NCBI RefSeq assembly: GCF_029962835.1
Contig: NC_080589.1
Location: forward strand, 21,287,586-21,351,585
Reading direction: 5' to 3'
DNA length: 64,000 bases
DNA from: Magnolia sinica
Lineage: Eukaryota; Streptophyta; Magnoliopsida; Magnoliales; Magnoliaceae
Position 1 is the first letter of the stretch, and every line of letters starts with the position of its first letter. Positions 11,271 through 21,988 of the stretch are shown here, one piece after another. A program made the position numbers and the translations under genes. The notes beneath the pieces were generated by a model that saw nothing but the letters and a program-made list of their open reading frames with translations, was not told the origin of the DNA and searched no databases.

Positions 11271-14200
11271 TTTGAAATGTAACTGATTTATATCTAAGCA
11301 TGTGACATGCTAGGAATCCAAGTACCCTTTACAATTCACATGACCTGCACATACTTGTTGAAGTAATGAGAAGATTGTATTCTAGTTTTAAAATTCTTGC
11401 CTAATTAAAACAATTTACCAATTAAGCTAATAAGGCAATTAACACTTTGTGGGTCCAATCACATAGACTACACTAGATGCAACACTATAAACAAATAGGT
11501 TGTAAGGTAAGATAGTGATCTATTGTGTGAGATGTGCTAACTATTCAACACCTAACATACATCTAATTATGCATTCATATAATTGAACAAATTAAGCTCA
11601 CAAACATAAATAGAAATGTGTACAAATAATAATCCCAAACACAAGCATGTATACTAGTTCGACTACTTGCCTAGTCCACTCCCGGCGGACGTACTCTCCT
11701 CGAGTGTACCGGACTTCACTATCTCGAAGGTTTTAAATCATGTTCACCTCTAACCTTTACAAGCATACACTCTCGTTGGAGGCCTACACAAGGATTAACG
11801 CACGTAACTGTGTCGGTGACAGTCCTACACAAGAACCTACACGTACTCTCTCGTGTTGGAGGAAAACATTTCCACCTGTGTTGGTGGCTCCCGCGGAAAC
11901 TTAGTTGGTTTTCTATCGGCTAACCAACAACCAATTATGGTCCTAATCCAAGGCCCTAAGTACACTCCCGCTGGGGGCTCCCCATGAAGACTAATACGTA
12001 TGCACCCATGTCCAGTGAATTCGGTCCAAAACAAGAACCTATACACTCAATCCTACACAAGGAAAATGTGTGTGGACTCTTATAATTGATAACCTTGTTA
12101 GATTGAGCTCATGTTGATGTGCCTTCTTGAGATGCTTCTTCAATGCTCTCCCGTGTTTGAATCAGTTTCTCGTTTACTCCTACGATCATTGATGCAGATG
12201 TTTCAACTCCTACAATCAATTACCTTGTATTTAATGCTCCAATAAGGTTACCAAGGCAATGAGAGTTGAGCTGAATCTCCTACAACTAATAGTTTTAATT
12301 GGTTCCTAGTAGGGATTCACTTAGATAGGTGTTCTAGAGAATTTAGACAAGAATTTACCTATAATTTAGTGTCTAGTCTCTAGAAAGGAAAGAGTTCATC
12401 CACATATTCATAATGGAGCATAGAATGCTTATTAGAGTGATTAATCACAAGAAGATTGGCATGAAACTCTTTGGTATATAGGTTATAAGATAGATTAAGA
12501 GTGGAGAATCACTTAGGTTTTATGTGCACAAAAAAACCATCAATTTGCCCAAAGCCCGAATGCCTTTTATAAAGAAATTGATTTGCGACGGATATAAAAT
12601 AGGCAAAAAACGACTTCTTTGATCGATCGACCAACCGATGGCCTTCGATTGATCGAACTTTATTGAAATAGGCCAGAGAACTCATTGAACAATTTTGGCC
12701 ATCTTCGAGCAATTGAGCTCGACTTGATCAATTGAGATCGATCGAGCTTTGACCAAGAGTCTACTGTTTTTGGCAATTTATTTTACAACAACTCTAAACC
12801 TCTTTTAGCCCATTTATCATGTGATCAAACAAAGGTTTACCTATTTGGAAACAATTATCTATAGGTTAGGTTGTTTTGGGTCTAAGGTTAGGGTCACCAA
12901 GGCACATCATGATTTACCTATTCCTCACTCCTTGATGTATAATGTCCTCTTGTGTCTTTGGTCTTCAGCTTCCAAGGGCTCAAACTACTCACCGACACAT
13001 GGACTCACGTGATTGCCAAATAGGTGCACTAATAAACATATCTATAAAAATATTACTTCATAAAAGTAAAAAAACAGAGAAAAAGCACAACCTTTTTGTT
13101 TTTAATCTATGACAAACTGTATTGCAAAAAAAGTACAACAAAATACAAACAGGGCTGATGGCAATATAAGAGTACAATGATAAAATGCCGGAGTTGAACC
13201 TTTACGAGCATACCATCAACCAGCTCAAAACAATCAAGCGACTTCAATTAGCAAGTAAATCATCCCCACTCATGCCTTTAAACTCTTTGCAAGAGATTAC
13301 GCATGTTAGTCTCTCTGGCATGTGTTGGGCGCCAAATTTTAAAGAGTAGTGCTCTTATTACATAGCTTCAAACATGTTTTGGTGTGTGGTATGCCTTTGG
13401 TTTTTGTTAAAAATATTTCCTGAGCATACATATCTTTTGTTAAAGTGTTCAAATTATATAAATTCCCTGGAGTATGTACAACCAAATCCACTCACTCTGA
13501 GGAAGACGTAACCTAAATCCTTTGTTTCCGCCTTGGTGAAAAGTCTCAAATAAACTAAATTGTAGGGAATGCAAAATCTTATGGATGCATACTCAAATTA
13601 TTCAAAGCTCTTGGACACCTGTTGCACTAATTTTTAGAGTTATTTGGTACTTCGGCAGTGCATAAAGCTTGGTGCAAGCCCTCAAAAGTTATACACATGG
13701 CATAAACCAACTCAGAGAAACGGTCTAAATTGTGGAAGCCCCTGTCACTAAGTCACAATCCCAAAATAAGATTAGTTGAGCAATCCTAATATTTGATTCA
13801 TTGACACTTGTTTGTTGAAGTAAGACTATTGGATCTTATTTTTTTCATTTTTAACTGTAAAATAAATGTCCAGTAATCCAATAGTCAGATAATTGTATTC
13901 ATCTAACTTGAGATCTAGTAATCAAGTGCCTGCAATTTTAGATCTGAAGACTTGACAATTGTATTCATCCATCAAATTAAAAAAATAATCAATAATAAAA
14001 CAGCCTCATAGAAGACACTTGCATTTACAGTGCTAAAAGTAGAAACAGGGACTAATGATCCTTGTATTTGCATGTGGGTAGTGTTGCTACCCATGCGGGC
14101 ACACACAAAAGTTCTCTGCTGTCCTTTCCTCCCCACCCCATTTAAGCCAACACATTCGTCTTCTTTGTGTTCTCTCTCCTATTTCCAGCCTTTCTTTCAG

Positions 14201-14324
14201 TCTTCTATTGCACAAAGGCTCAATACATCTTCAGGTGTTCATGAAAGTTTCCTGCATTCTGGGCTTTCATTTCCTGCCAAAATTTCTTTTATACCTTTTT
14301 GACTTTGGTTATGGATTTGTTCAG
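11271..14324. other. Repeat-like region with TCGA dyads; no gene
   Basis: No gene recognised. The part at about 11380-12850 has the look of a decayed LTR: a cluster of overlapping GATCGATCGA-type dyads lies at about 12615-12755, and a reverse-orientation TTTATAAAG TATA-like motif lies near 12568. 12850-14320 is A+T-rich with nothing assignable; the end of it carries the intron that precedes the RPT1 exon. Confidence 0.35.
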
Positions 14325-14482
14325 GGGCAGACATCAGGAGCGTATGCACTGAGGCGGGGATGTTTGCCATCCGGGCGAGGAGGAAGACGGTGACGGAGAA
14401 ATATTTCCTTGATGTGGTCAACAAGGTCATCAAAGGCTATCAGAAATTCAGTGCAACTCCCTAGTACATGGTCTACAACTGA
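14325..14482 (+). pseudogene. 26S proteasome ATPase RPT1, last-exon fragment
   Basis: The terminal exon of the 19S regulatory-particle ATPase subunit RPT1 (subunit 7). It follows a TTCAG acceptor and reads [20 protein letters not shown], then [15 protein letters not shown] and YMVYN before TGA. This is the lid part of the AAA domain and the true C-terminus. A TAG (14462-14464) replaces the Lys codon just before YMVYN, removing the last residues; conserved KDFLDAV reads KYFLDVV. No other RPT1 exon was found nearby. Intron sequence is kept, so this is a genomic fragment, not a processed copy. Confidence 0.88.
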
Positions 14483-14550
14483 CTAAGACCATTTACTGCC
14501 TTTCCCTGGCAGGGGAAAACCATTTTACGCTCGTTTTATCCTTTCTGCAG

Positions 14551-15478
14551 GTACTATGAAGGGAAATTGACTCGTATCACTGAGGTAGATGTTGAGAAGA
14601 AGCCCCCTGTTAAAGTCATGGAAGCTGTCAAGAAGTTTTGTTTTGAACTATGGTCGATGACATGATAAGTTTCATTTGAGGCCATAAAAATTAATCTTAA
14701 TTCACAGTAGAGCAAGCTCTCATCTAAAGGTAGAATACTCGGCTAATGTGCTTGAATGTTTGGATTTTCTCATCATTTTGTTCATTTATATCCATAGTTC
14801 CACTATTTTGTTCGATTAAATGAATAGAGATGGGTGCAATTCTGCATATTAGTTTACAACTCTAGAAGAATACCACGGAGAACTGAGAAGGATGTGAAGG
14901 TAATGGCTTGGTAGCCCATCACTTTTAAGTTTCTTAGATAATGATTGATCAGTTCTCATTTTATTTTTTTTTTTCTTTCTGCTTTTAATTGTTTTTATCA
15001 ACTGCAAGAAATTCAAAAAAGCCACCTTGCTCTTATATGGAATTATGGAAGGAAAGAACCAAGAGGAGTTTTTAAAGGAGAAACACCAAGTTCTTACCGC
15101 TCAGCAAAGAAGCAACTGTATTGTCATAGTCAAAGTAGGAGACGAGGTGCTCTGCAACAAAGAAGAGGTATGTTGGCATTTCGTTAATTACTATTGAAAG
15201 CATTTTCCAAGATTTTCCTTTCATGTCCAAGGCTCAGTGACTGGTGTTTGATTCCATCTCTTTTGAGCAAGTGGCCAAGTTGGAAGCTACCTACAGCATT
15301 GAGGGAGGTAGTGAAGCTAATTTTGAATCTTCTGGGACAAAGCTTACTGCTTTTTTTTTTCCATTATTCAGGACCTTAAGGAAGTTTTCAGGCAGTGTGA
15401 TGAGAATCCAAGCTATAGCAAAACAATGGCTATTTCCTTAATTGTGTTGATTCCAGAGAGGGTGTTGAGTAGATCTCT
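14551..15478 (+). pseudogene. Exon fragments of an unrecognised gene
   Basis: Four exon-like blocks with plausible splice sites. Block A (14551-14642) follows TTTCTGCAG and reads YYEGKLTRITEVDVEKK then PPVKVMEAVKKF. Block B (15008-15167) ends at a GTATGT donor and reads FKKATLLLYGIMEGKNQEEF then QRSNCIVIVKVGDEVLCNKEE in part. Block C (about 15256-15340) reads FEQVAKLEATYSIEGGSEAN. Block D (from 15372, after TTCAG) reads DLKEVFRQCDENPSYSKTM and stops. I do not recognise the family and cannot show that all four come from one gene. An intron piece around 14895-15017 is repeated at about 15575-15665, so the region has also been duplicated internally. Confidence 0.5.
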
Positions 15479-15699
15479 GATTATTGTCATATCAGTTTGA
15501 TCATATAAGGTTTTAGCTGGGAGTTTAGAATGGGTGGTCGACCACAAGGCACATTTAAACACGAACTTAGAAAGATGTCGAGGTAATGGCTTGGTAGCCC
15601 ATTACTGTTTTTTCAAAAAAAATTCTGCTATTAATTGTTTTTATCGAGTGCAAGAAATTCAAAATGCAACAAATACTGCTGATTTTGCTATACCACCAC

Positions 15700-15782
15700 T
15701 TTTTCTTTCTTTCTTTCTTTCTTCTTCTTCTTCTTCTTCTTCTTCTTCTTCTTCTTTTTTCTTTTTTTTTTTTTTTTTTTTT
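15700..15782. repeat. Compound pyrimidine microsatellite
   Basis: (TTTC)n, then (TTC)n, then a T-run, on the plus strand. Simple-sequence slippage; no coding meaning. Confidence 0.9.
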
Positions 15783-17544
15783 GTATAATTGAAAATTAGT
15801 GACATACCTATACCATTGCTATTTTTAGTGGGAAATTATTGTATTAGCCCTTATACCGACGGTTATAGACCGTCGTTTATTGGTGATGGATGAAAACCAT
15901 CACATTTTAGAATCAAGTGAATTTTGGTCCATTTTTCATTGTTTTGGTGTAGTGAATTGCTGGTGTCCTCCACGTTGAGACGGATAGATCGGAGACTCGA
16001 CCAGAACCAAGAGTCCTCTCGACCATCGGTATTTGGCTCCATTTCCAACAATTTTTGAAAGGGTAGGGGTTAGCCTTCTCTGATGAGTTCCTTTTGCCTT
16101 GTGGCCATAAGCATGAATCTATGAACTTAAGACTTTCTTCTTACACCAACGTTTTAGTATGACATTTCTCAATCGGAATAGGAATATATAGATAAAAAGA
16201 AAAAAAAAATTTGAAATAAATAGTCGATTTTATTAATATATTTTTTGCCCTTTTTACAATTGACAATGGGTCTTACAACCAGCTAAATAAATAAACGAAA
16301 AACAAAGATAAATACTTGATGCGCCTATCAGAATAGACAATCAAGGCAAGGTGGTGAACAAGATGTGACCAGATTAATATGAATAACTGAATAAAAAAAA
16401 TTAGATGATCATGATCCAACAACTTTAGTTTGTGGATATTTAATCTACTTCTAAGATAAATATATTGCAGTGGGAGCTGTTCGACAGTAGCACACTAAAC
16501 TAAGGAAAGATAAATGTGTTTGGCATAAGGCCCTGAGCTTTTCTTTGATTGCTCATTTTATACCTTGTCAAGGCAGTGAAACCCCATACAAGGTTTCCTT
16601 CTTGGTCTCAAATCCTTCACAAATATGGTGTGCTTCTGGATAAAGATATCTCCGGAAGCTTTCGGTTTGCATTGGAAAGAAATGACTCTAGTTATATCCG
16701 GCTCGTTAGCTTCTCGGATCTTCTTCTCGTAGTTGATTCTTCATGGGAATCTCCACAGCTTATTAAAGATCAGGCCTGAGAAAACAAAAGTTCCTCTGAT
16801 GAATACAACCAGACCAAGTTCTGAGAACCTCAAGGGTTGATCATGAACCGATCATGGCCACTCAACATCCCTTGATGGTTTGTAGTACTAGAAGGGATAG
16901 ATGGATAGGATTCACCATATCCTGATCTCCTGATGTCTTCAATCCCAGTCGAACCACAACCCCTGGATGAGATCATCAGATGGGATGATTGGTCGATCTC
17001 CCTCTCTTTCGATCTTTGTGGTATTGGGCGGATTGGATCCACCCGATACTGATATGTTATTGAATAGATCGTCCTTCATCTATAGATCTCCCATTCTCCT
17101 AATTCCGATCGTTATATGGAACAGGACTTGATCTGCTCATGTGTCTGTTTCTCTTGAATCAGTTCCAAAGTGAATTCGGATTTGCCTGGACATCAACCCG
17201 ATCATCGAATATTCAGAACCCTTTTGATTTTTGTGAGCTCTCTGAACGTCTTTGGGAAAATCTCTCATTTTGGTAGGATTGTAAGAGACGGCATCGCCAA
17301 TGAGATTATAGACAGTTGTATGATAAGATGCTTTCTCTTGACGGGTGTTTTATAGACGTGGTGTGCCATCCTCTAATGGCTTAAGCTTTTATAGCAACTG
17401 GTCATTTGACATGGTACTAGAGAGGAATGTCTTGTGTTCGAATCCTGAGGCTATTTATGGTGTGAGTGTCCCTCCACCCTTGCCCAGTATATTTTCATGC
17501 GGATTTCCACTCCACACATGCTAGACAGTTTTCCAGTACCTACA
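15783..17544. other. Unassigned region
   Basis: No gene recognised. A dyad near 15858-15880 (ACGGTTATAGACCGT) resembles the ends of some DNA transposons. A tRNA-like B-box word, TTCGAATCC, at about 17440 suggests an old SINE or tRNA-derived piece. The frames in 16549-17355 show no family I can name. Confidence 0.35.
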
Positions 17545-17667
17545 TATTGACCATCATAAGGTCCTCACTCTTGCTCGGGTGGTAGACTCTCAGGAGTTTC
17601 AACACCGGGTCAAGGGTTCGAGTACCCATAGATATGTATTTATATACATATATAATATAAGGTATAT

Positions 17668-17720
<53 letters not shown>

Positions 17721-17780
17721 GAGTACCCATAGGTGGTGAAATTCCACTTAGGGGTGAGTGTGTGGGGTGTGTGCGTGCGT

Positions 17781-17821
<41 letters not shown>

Positions 17822-17832
17822 TGACCATCATA
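17545..17832 (+). mobile_element. tRNA-derived SINE with 14-bp target duplication
   Basis: The 14-bp sequence TATTGACCATCATA occurs exactly at 17545-17558 and 17819-17832, enclosing a 260-bp element. Inside, GCTCGGGTGGTAGACTC resembles a pol III A box and GGTTCGAGTACCC (about 17621) a B box, and the element ends in a long (TA)n tail (about 17784-17817). A second (TA)n run (about 17670-17718) interrupts it, followed by a repeat of CGAGTACCCATAG. This is the arrangement of a tRNA-derived SINE; a relative lies at about 47445-47614. No coding capacity. Confidence 0.85.
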
Positions 17833-19193
17833 CTCTGCTAGAGTATCAAATCTCTCCTCCATTTCAAGTTAGATTTCCATCCACTCAATACAATATCCCA
17901 ATATCACACTAATGCACACTTCTTCTTCTTTTTTTCTTCTTGTTTTTTAGACTTTTGTTTACTCCATTAGGAGTCTTTTGGAGTTGTCTGGTCATTCTCA
18001 GGTGTGGATTAGGCGAGTCCAGGTAACTGCTTAGTGGGTCAGTCCCTGTTCGTGGGTTCAACTTGATATGCGTTGTACATCCATGCCATCCATCCGCTTT
18101 GCCAGCTTATTTTAGGGCATGGACCCAAAAATGAATCAAATACAAATATCAGGCCGACAACACCACATGAAATGGAGGTCATTGAACACCCACCATTAAA
18201 AACTTCATAGGGTCCACCATAATGTTTAATTTCCATCTAACCTATTAATAAGGTCGCACAGACCTGGATGAAGGCAAGGCACAAATATCAACCTGATACA
18301 AAACTTTTGTGGCCCACAAAAAGTTTTTACTGGTCATTCACTCTTGTTTCTTGTGGTGTGGTCCACCTGAGATTTGAATATGCTTCATTGTTTTGGCCAT
18401 GCCCATAAAAGAGCTAGAAAAATGGATGACCAGTGCGGATATAGGACATATAAATCAAGGTGGGCTCCACAGTCACTGTCTCGCCTGCTATGAAGTTACC
18501 CAAACTCACCTAATCGCCTTATTTCCACAAGTCTTTTAAGACGATGGCTTCAGGGTATAACGGAGTCAGGATTTTAGCTTTCCCTTTTACAATACTTAGT
18601 TTTATAACCTTAAGGGTACTTTCTTGCTTTTCTTAGGAGAAAACGCACTTCTCGCAGCTGCTCTGCTCCCTCGTACGTGGAAGCTTACTTCGGAAGATGA
18701 AAGTGCTTTTTGAAATAAGGGACTGTGCGTCCTAGTGGGCCATGTATAGGCAGACTCGATCTGATCTATTTATTTTAATTGGACAACTATGAACCACAAA
18801 ATAGTGTTTTTCAGTTTTCGAAGAGAAGTTCTCTATGGCCCATAATGGCATTAATGTTGTTCATTAATTCTGAACTATTTCCTCTGGTACGGTTCATTGT
18901 GATATTTTTTGCCCTCAAACTTGGACCAATGACATGAAATTAAAATAATTTTCATGTGGACAAGTTGGATTTATTCCATGATAATAAACCAATGGGCCCC
19001 ATATAAGATGTGGGATGGGTTATTATGGTGAGGACTTATCGTGGGAAGGTTATTTAGTCGTTTCATTCTTTTTTCTTCAAATTTTTTTTTTTTCACGGGA
19101 GGGGACCATTTAGTCGTTAGGACCCTTGCCACCTCTGCGGGACTCACTCCAACGTGCATCCGACGCCATTCCCTCCATTTCAACAAGCTTCTG

Positions 19194-19256
<63 letters not shown>

Positions 19257-20322
19257 CTGGTCACTTTTTTTCGATGTAGAAGTTATAATGGTCAAATATA
19301 TGTTTAGCTTGGGATAATAGTGACTTTTGTGTGTCGTTGTTTTTTAAATTTTTATTAGTGGATATTAATTATGGGAGTTTGTGAAAGGAAAGAAGGTGTG
19401 GTGGTTCCCTTTATAATTGTTTTCTTTTTGTTAGGTATGAATGGTGAGAGTTTGTGAAATAGATGAATTTTGTAATGGAAAATTGTTATAATGGACAAAT
19501 GTTGTAATGGATGAATGTCATACTGTGGATTACTAATACTTACTGTGGGTCGTTGTTCCCACGAAAATGGTCCTAACTCCTTTGTTATATGTTTGATTAG
19601 GGTGATCTTATACTCATTGGAAAAATAACTTGATGAACTTTTAAATGTCTTTAGAATGATCTCATTTGGATACCATTTGATTGCCCAAAAGTGAACCCAA
19701 AGTTCATAATGGCATATATCACCGATACTCACCGTGGGTTGCTGCTTGCATGAAAATAATCATAACTCTTTTGTTATAGGTCCGATTGGGGTGATATTAT
19801 ACTCATTGAAAAATAATTTGATGAACTTTCAAATGACTTTGGAATCATCTCATTTGGATACCATTTGATTGCCTAAAAGTGAGCCCAAAGTTCATCATTA
19901 TGTGAATTGCAAATATTCACAGTGAATACTTTTCAATGCACACGCCTTTTTTTTTTTTCTATTACAATATTGATATAGTTAAAATATATATTTTACTTTC
20001 TAGAGCCAAAAAACTAGAAAAAGAGTTTGTATGCATCAAACGAAGAGGATTTATACATCACTTCCCAAATACTATCCATCTCATTAAAGAGAAATCAAAC
20101 AATAATTGTACAAAGAGAGCTATTCACAATAACTTAAACATGAATAATTATACTCATAACCAAACATTCACATTAAAAAAGAAGAAGCAAACAAACAAAA
20201 CATTTATAAATGAGCATAACCTGTAAAAAGATGGTCTCTCTTTCTTTGGAGGCACTGACTAGTTTGAATTGTAAAAAGATAGTATCTGTTGATTGATTCT
20301 TAAATATGTAAATCAATCAGTC
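17833..20322. other. Intergenic repeats, TA microsatellite
   Basis: No gene. Contains a copy of the dispersed GTGGTCCACCTGA / GATACAAAACTTTTGTGG repeat (about 18030-18500), a (TA)n microsatellite at about 19198-19254, and two diverged copies of a ~180-bp stretch (GATGAACTTT...CCCAAAGTTCAT) at about 19560-19710 and 19740-19900. Confidence 0.5.
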
Positions 20323-20952
20323 TGTTGATGACAGTTCAATGCCATCAAAGGTTGCTAGATGCCAACGGAAAAATTCAAAAATTACATGATTGGTTGCTGG
20401 ACACTTCTGGTGTCCCACTCGATGCCATCAACGAACCATCGATGACATCGAAGTCCCATCGAGAAAATCCGGAAAATACGTGTTTAGTCACTGGAACGTT
20501 TTGGTGTTTTGTTCAATGACATCGAGGAGGCCATCGAAATAACGTCGAAGGTGTCATCAAACGATCGCAGAGTTTTGCAGAATTGTATTAGTACGGAATT
20601 TGTTTCCTATTTCGTTTGTGATTCGCCTAGAGGCTATATATATGGGTGTAATCGAGAATAGGGGGTATCAAGAGCTTTCTAATTCATTCATAGGGTTTCA
20701 AGGGTGCAGCTTGGGTGATTCGAGACTTGTTCGAATCGGGTAATATTTATTGCTTGTAATTTTTTGCGCTTGGGTGATTCGAGACTTGTTCGAATCAGGT
20801 AATATTTATTGCTTGTAATTTTTTGCTTTCATAGTGCATATCTGTCACTTTGTGCCGTGGTTTTTTTTTTTTTTTTGAAGTGTTTGGGCTTGATTGTGCA
20901 ATTGGAATACTTTGCTTGATTCATCTCAGTGTGCTTCTGCGGTCCCCCAACA
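20323..20952 (+). mobile_element. Probable solo LTR (copia-like)
   Basis: About 630 bp beginning TGTTGATG and ending CCCCCAACA, the TG...CA form of an LTR. The first third is packed with CATCGA/TCGATG dyads (20340-20560), then comes a promoter-like GGCTATATATATGGG (about 20632), followed by two copies of a 59-bp unit (20709-20767 and 20768-20826). CAGTC precedes the start and GTCTT follows the CA end, so a clean 5-bp target duplication is not shown. No internal domain lies next to it. Confidence 0.6.
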
Positions 20953-21988
20953 GTCTTTCCTTTAGAGGCATTTGCCATTCCCAACGTCTTGCTTGGTTCT
21001 TGATGAAGCCAGTCAAGCCTGTTGGTTGCAGTTGGGCTACTTTAGTCATGATGGGGCAGAGCCCAATTTCATCAACTTCCCCAATCACGAACATGATGAA
21101 TCCAATGATAATGAGGGCGCTGAAAACCCAACAGGACCAGACAAATCATCTCCCATTTGTAAAAGCGAAACGTCTGATTTTTCATTTGCTACTCTTGTTA
21201 GCCAGGTATTTAGATGTCAATGAGTCGACAGACTGCAAATGCAAAGCTGTCCCAGAAGTTTATCATCTCCTTACTGAACCGCTGGTCAATTCCATCATGC
21301 TTTTGGCGAACCATCTGATTTCTCATGTGGGTCTAATTTGATTAACGCAAGTGATTCAAAAGAGATTTCTCAGGAGTGGAGATGTTCATTGCCTTTTGCC
21401 ACCATACATGATGTTGGATCAGCAGCATGTAGCGACAGTCCGTAGAAGTCATTTTATGGATTGCATCAATCAGTCTCGATATTGGAATATTGGGTTTATT
21501 TGAAATGTTGAAGTGTTTATAAAATCCAGTATGGTGGGAAGGATTAAAAATAGTCAATGGATTCCATGATGTGGATTCATCAGCCATTGCTTGAATATTC
21601 AAATGCCCTTTCAAATTTCAACAGCTTCTGTCATATGGGTTAATTATCATTCTTCTGCAATTTTGGGAGTTTGGAGAGCTTGAATTTAGACATTGCTCCT
21701 GGTATTACAATGGACTATTATGTGATGATGGATCCAAAGAGACGGTGACTAACCCAATATTGATGTAGGTGGTGCCCACCTTTCTGCAACCTAAGCCGTT
21801 CATCCTACGGTCCTGTCATGGGATGGGCCACGCCCCAATATCTACACTAACACTTTCAATTACTTGTTACAGAATACAGACTGATATTTACCAAGTGAGA
21901 AATGATCCCTCAGCTGTTGAGGAAGTCTTATTCTGATTTTCTTTACATTGGAGGAAAAAGCTTCCCCTTTTCTTTCTTATCTACACCT
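20953..21988. other. Region between LTR and DXS 3' end
   Basis: No gene I can name. The plus-strand frame at 20972-21223 (HDGAEPNFINFPNHEHDESN, acidic) looks protein-like and could be one more captured exon, but it lacks a recognisable family and a continuing frame. The minus-strand part next to 21988 must contain the DXS 3' UTR; I see no clear polyadenylation hexamer. Confidence 0.35.

Noticed and set aside
11640-12060. Coding frame on the minus strand in the TCGA-dyad repeat region
   Set aside because: Short, without family motifs, and located in sequence with LTR-like composition.
17430-17460. tRNA gene suggested by TTCGAATCC
   Set aside because: No cloverleaf can be drawn around it; at most a decayed tRNA-derived repeat.
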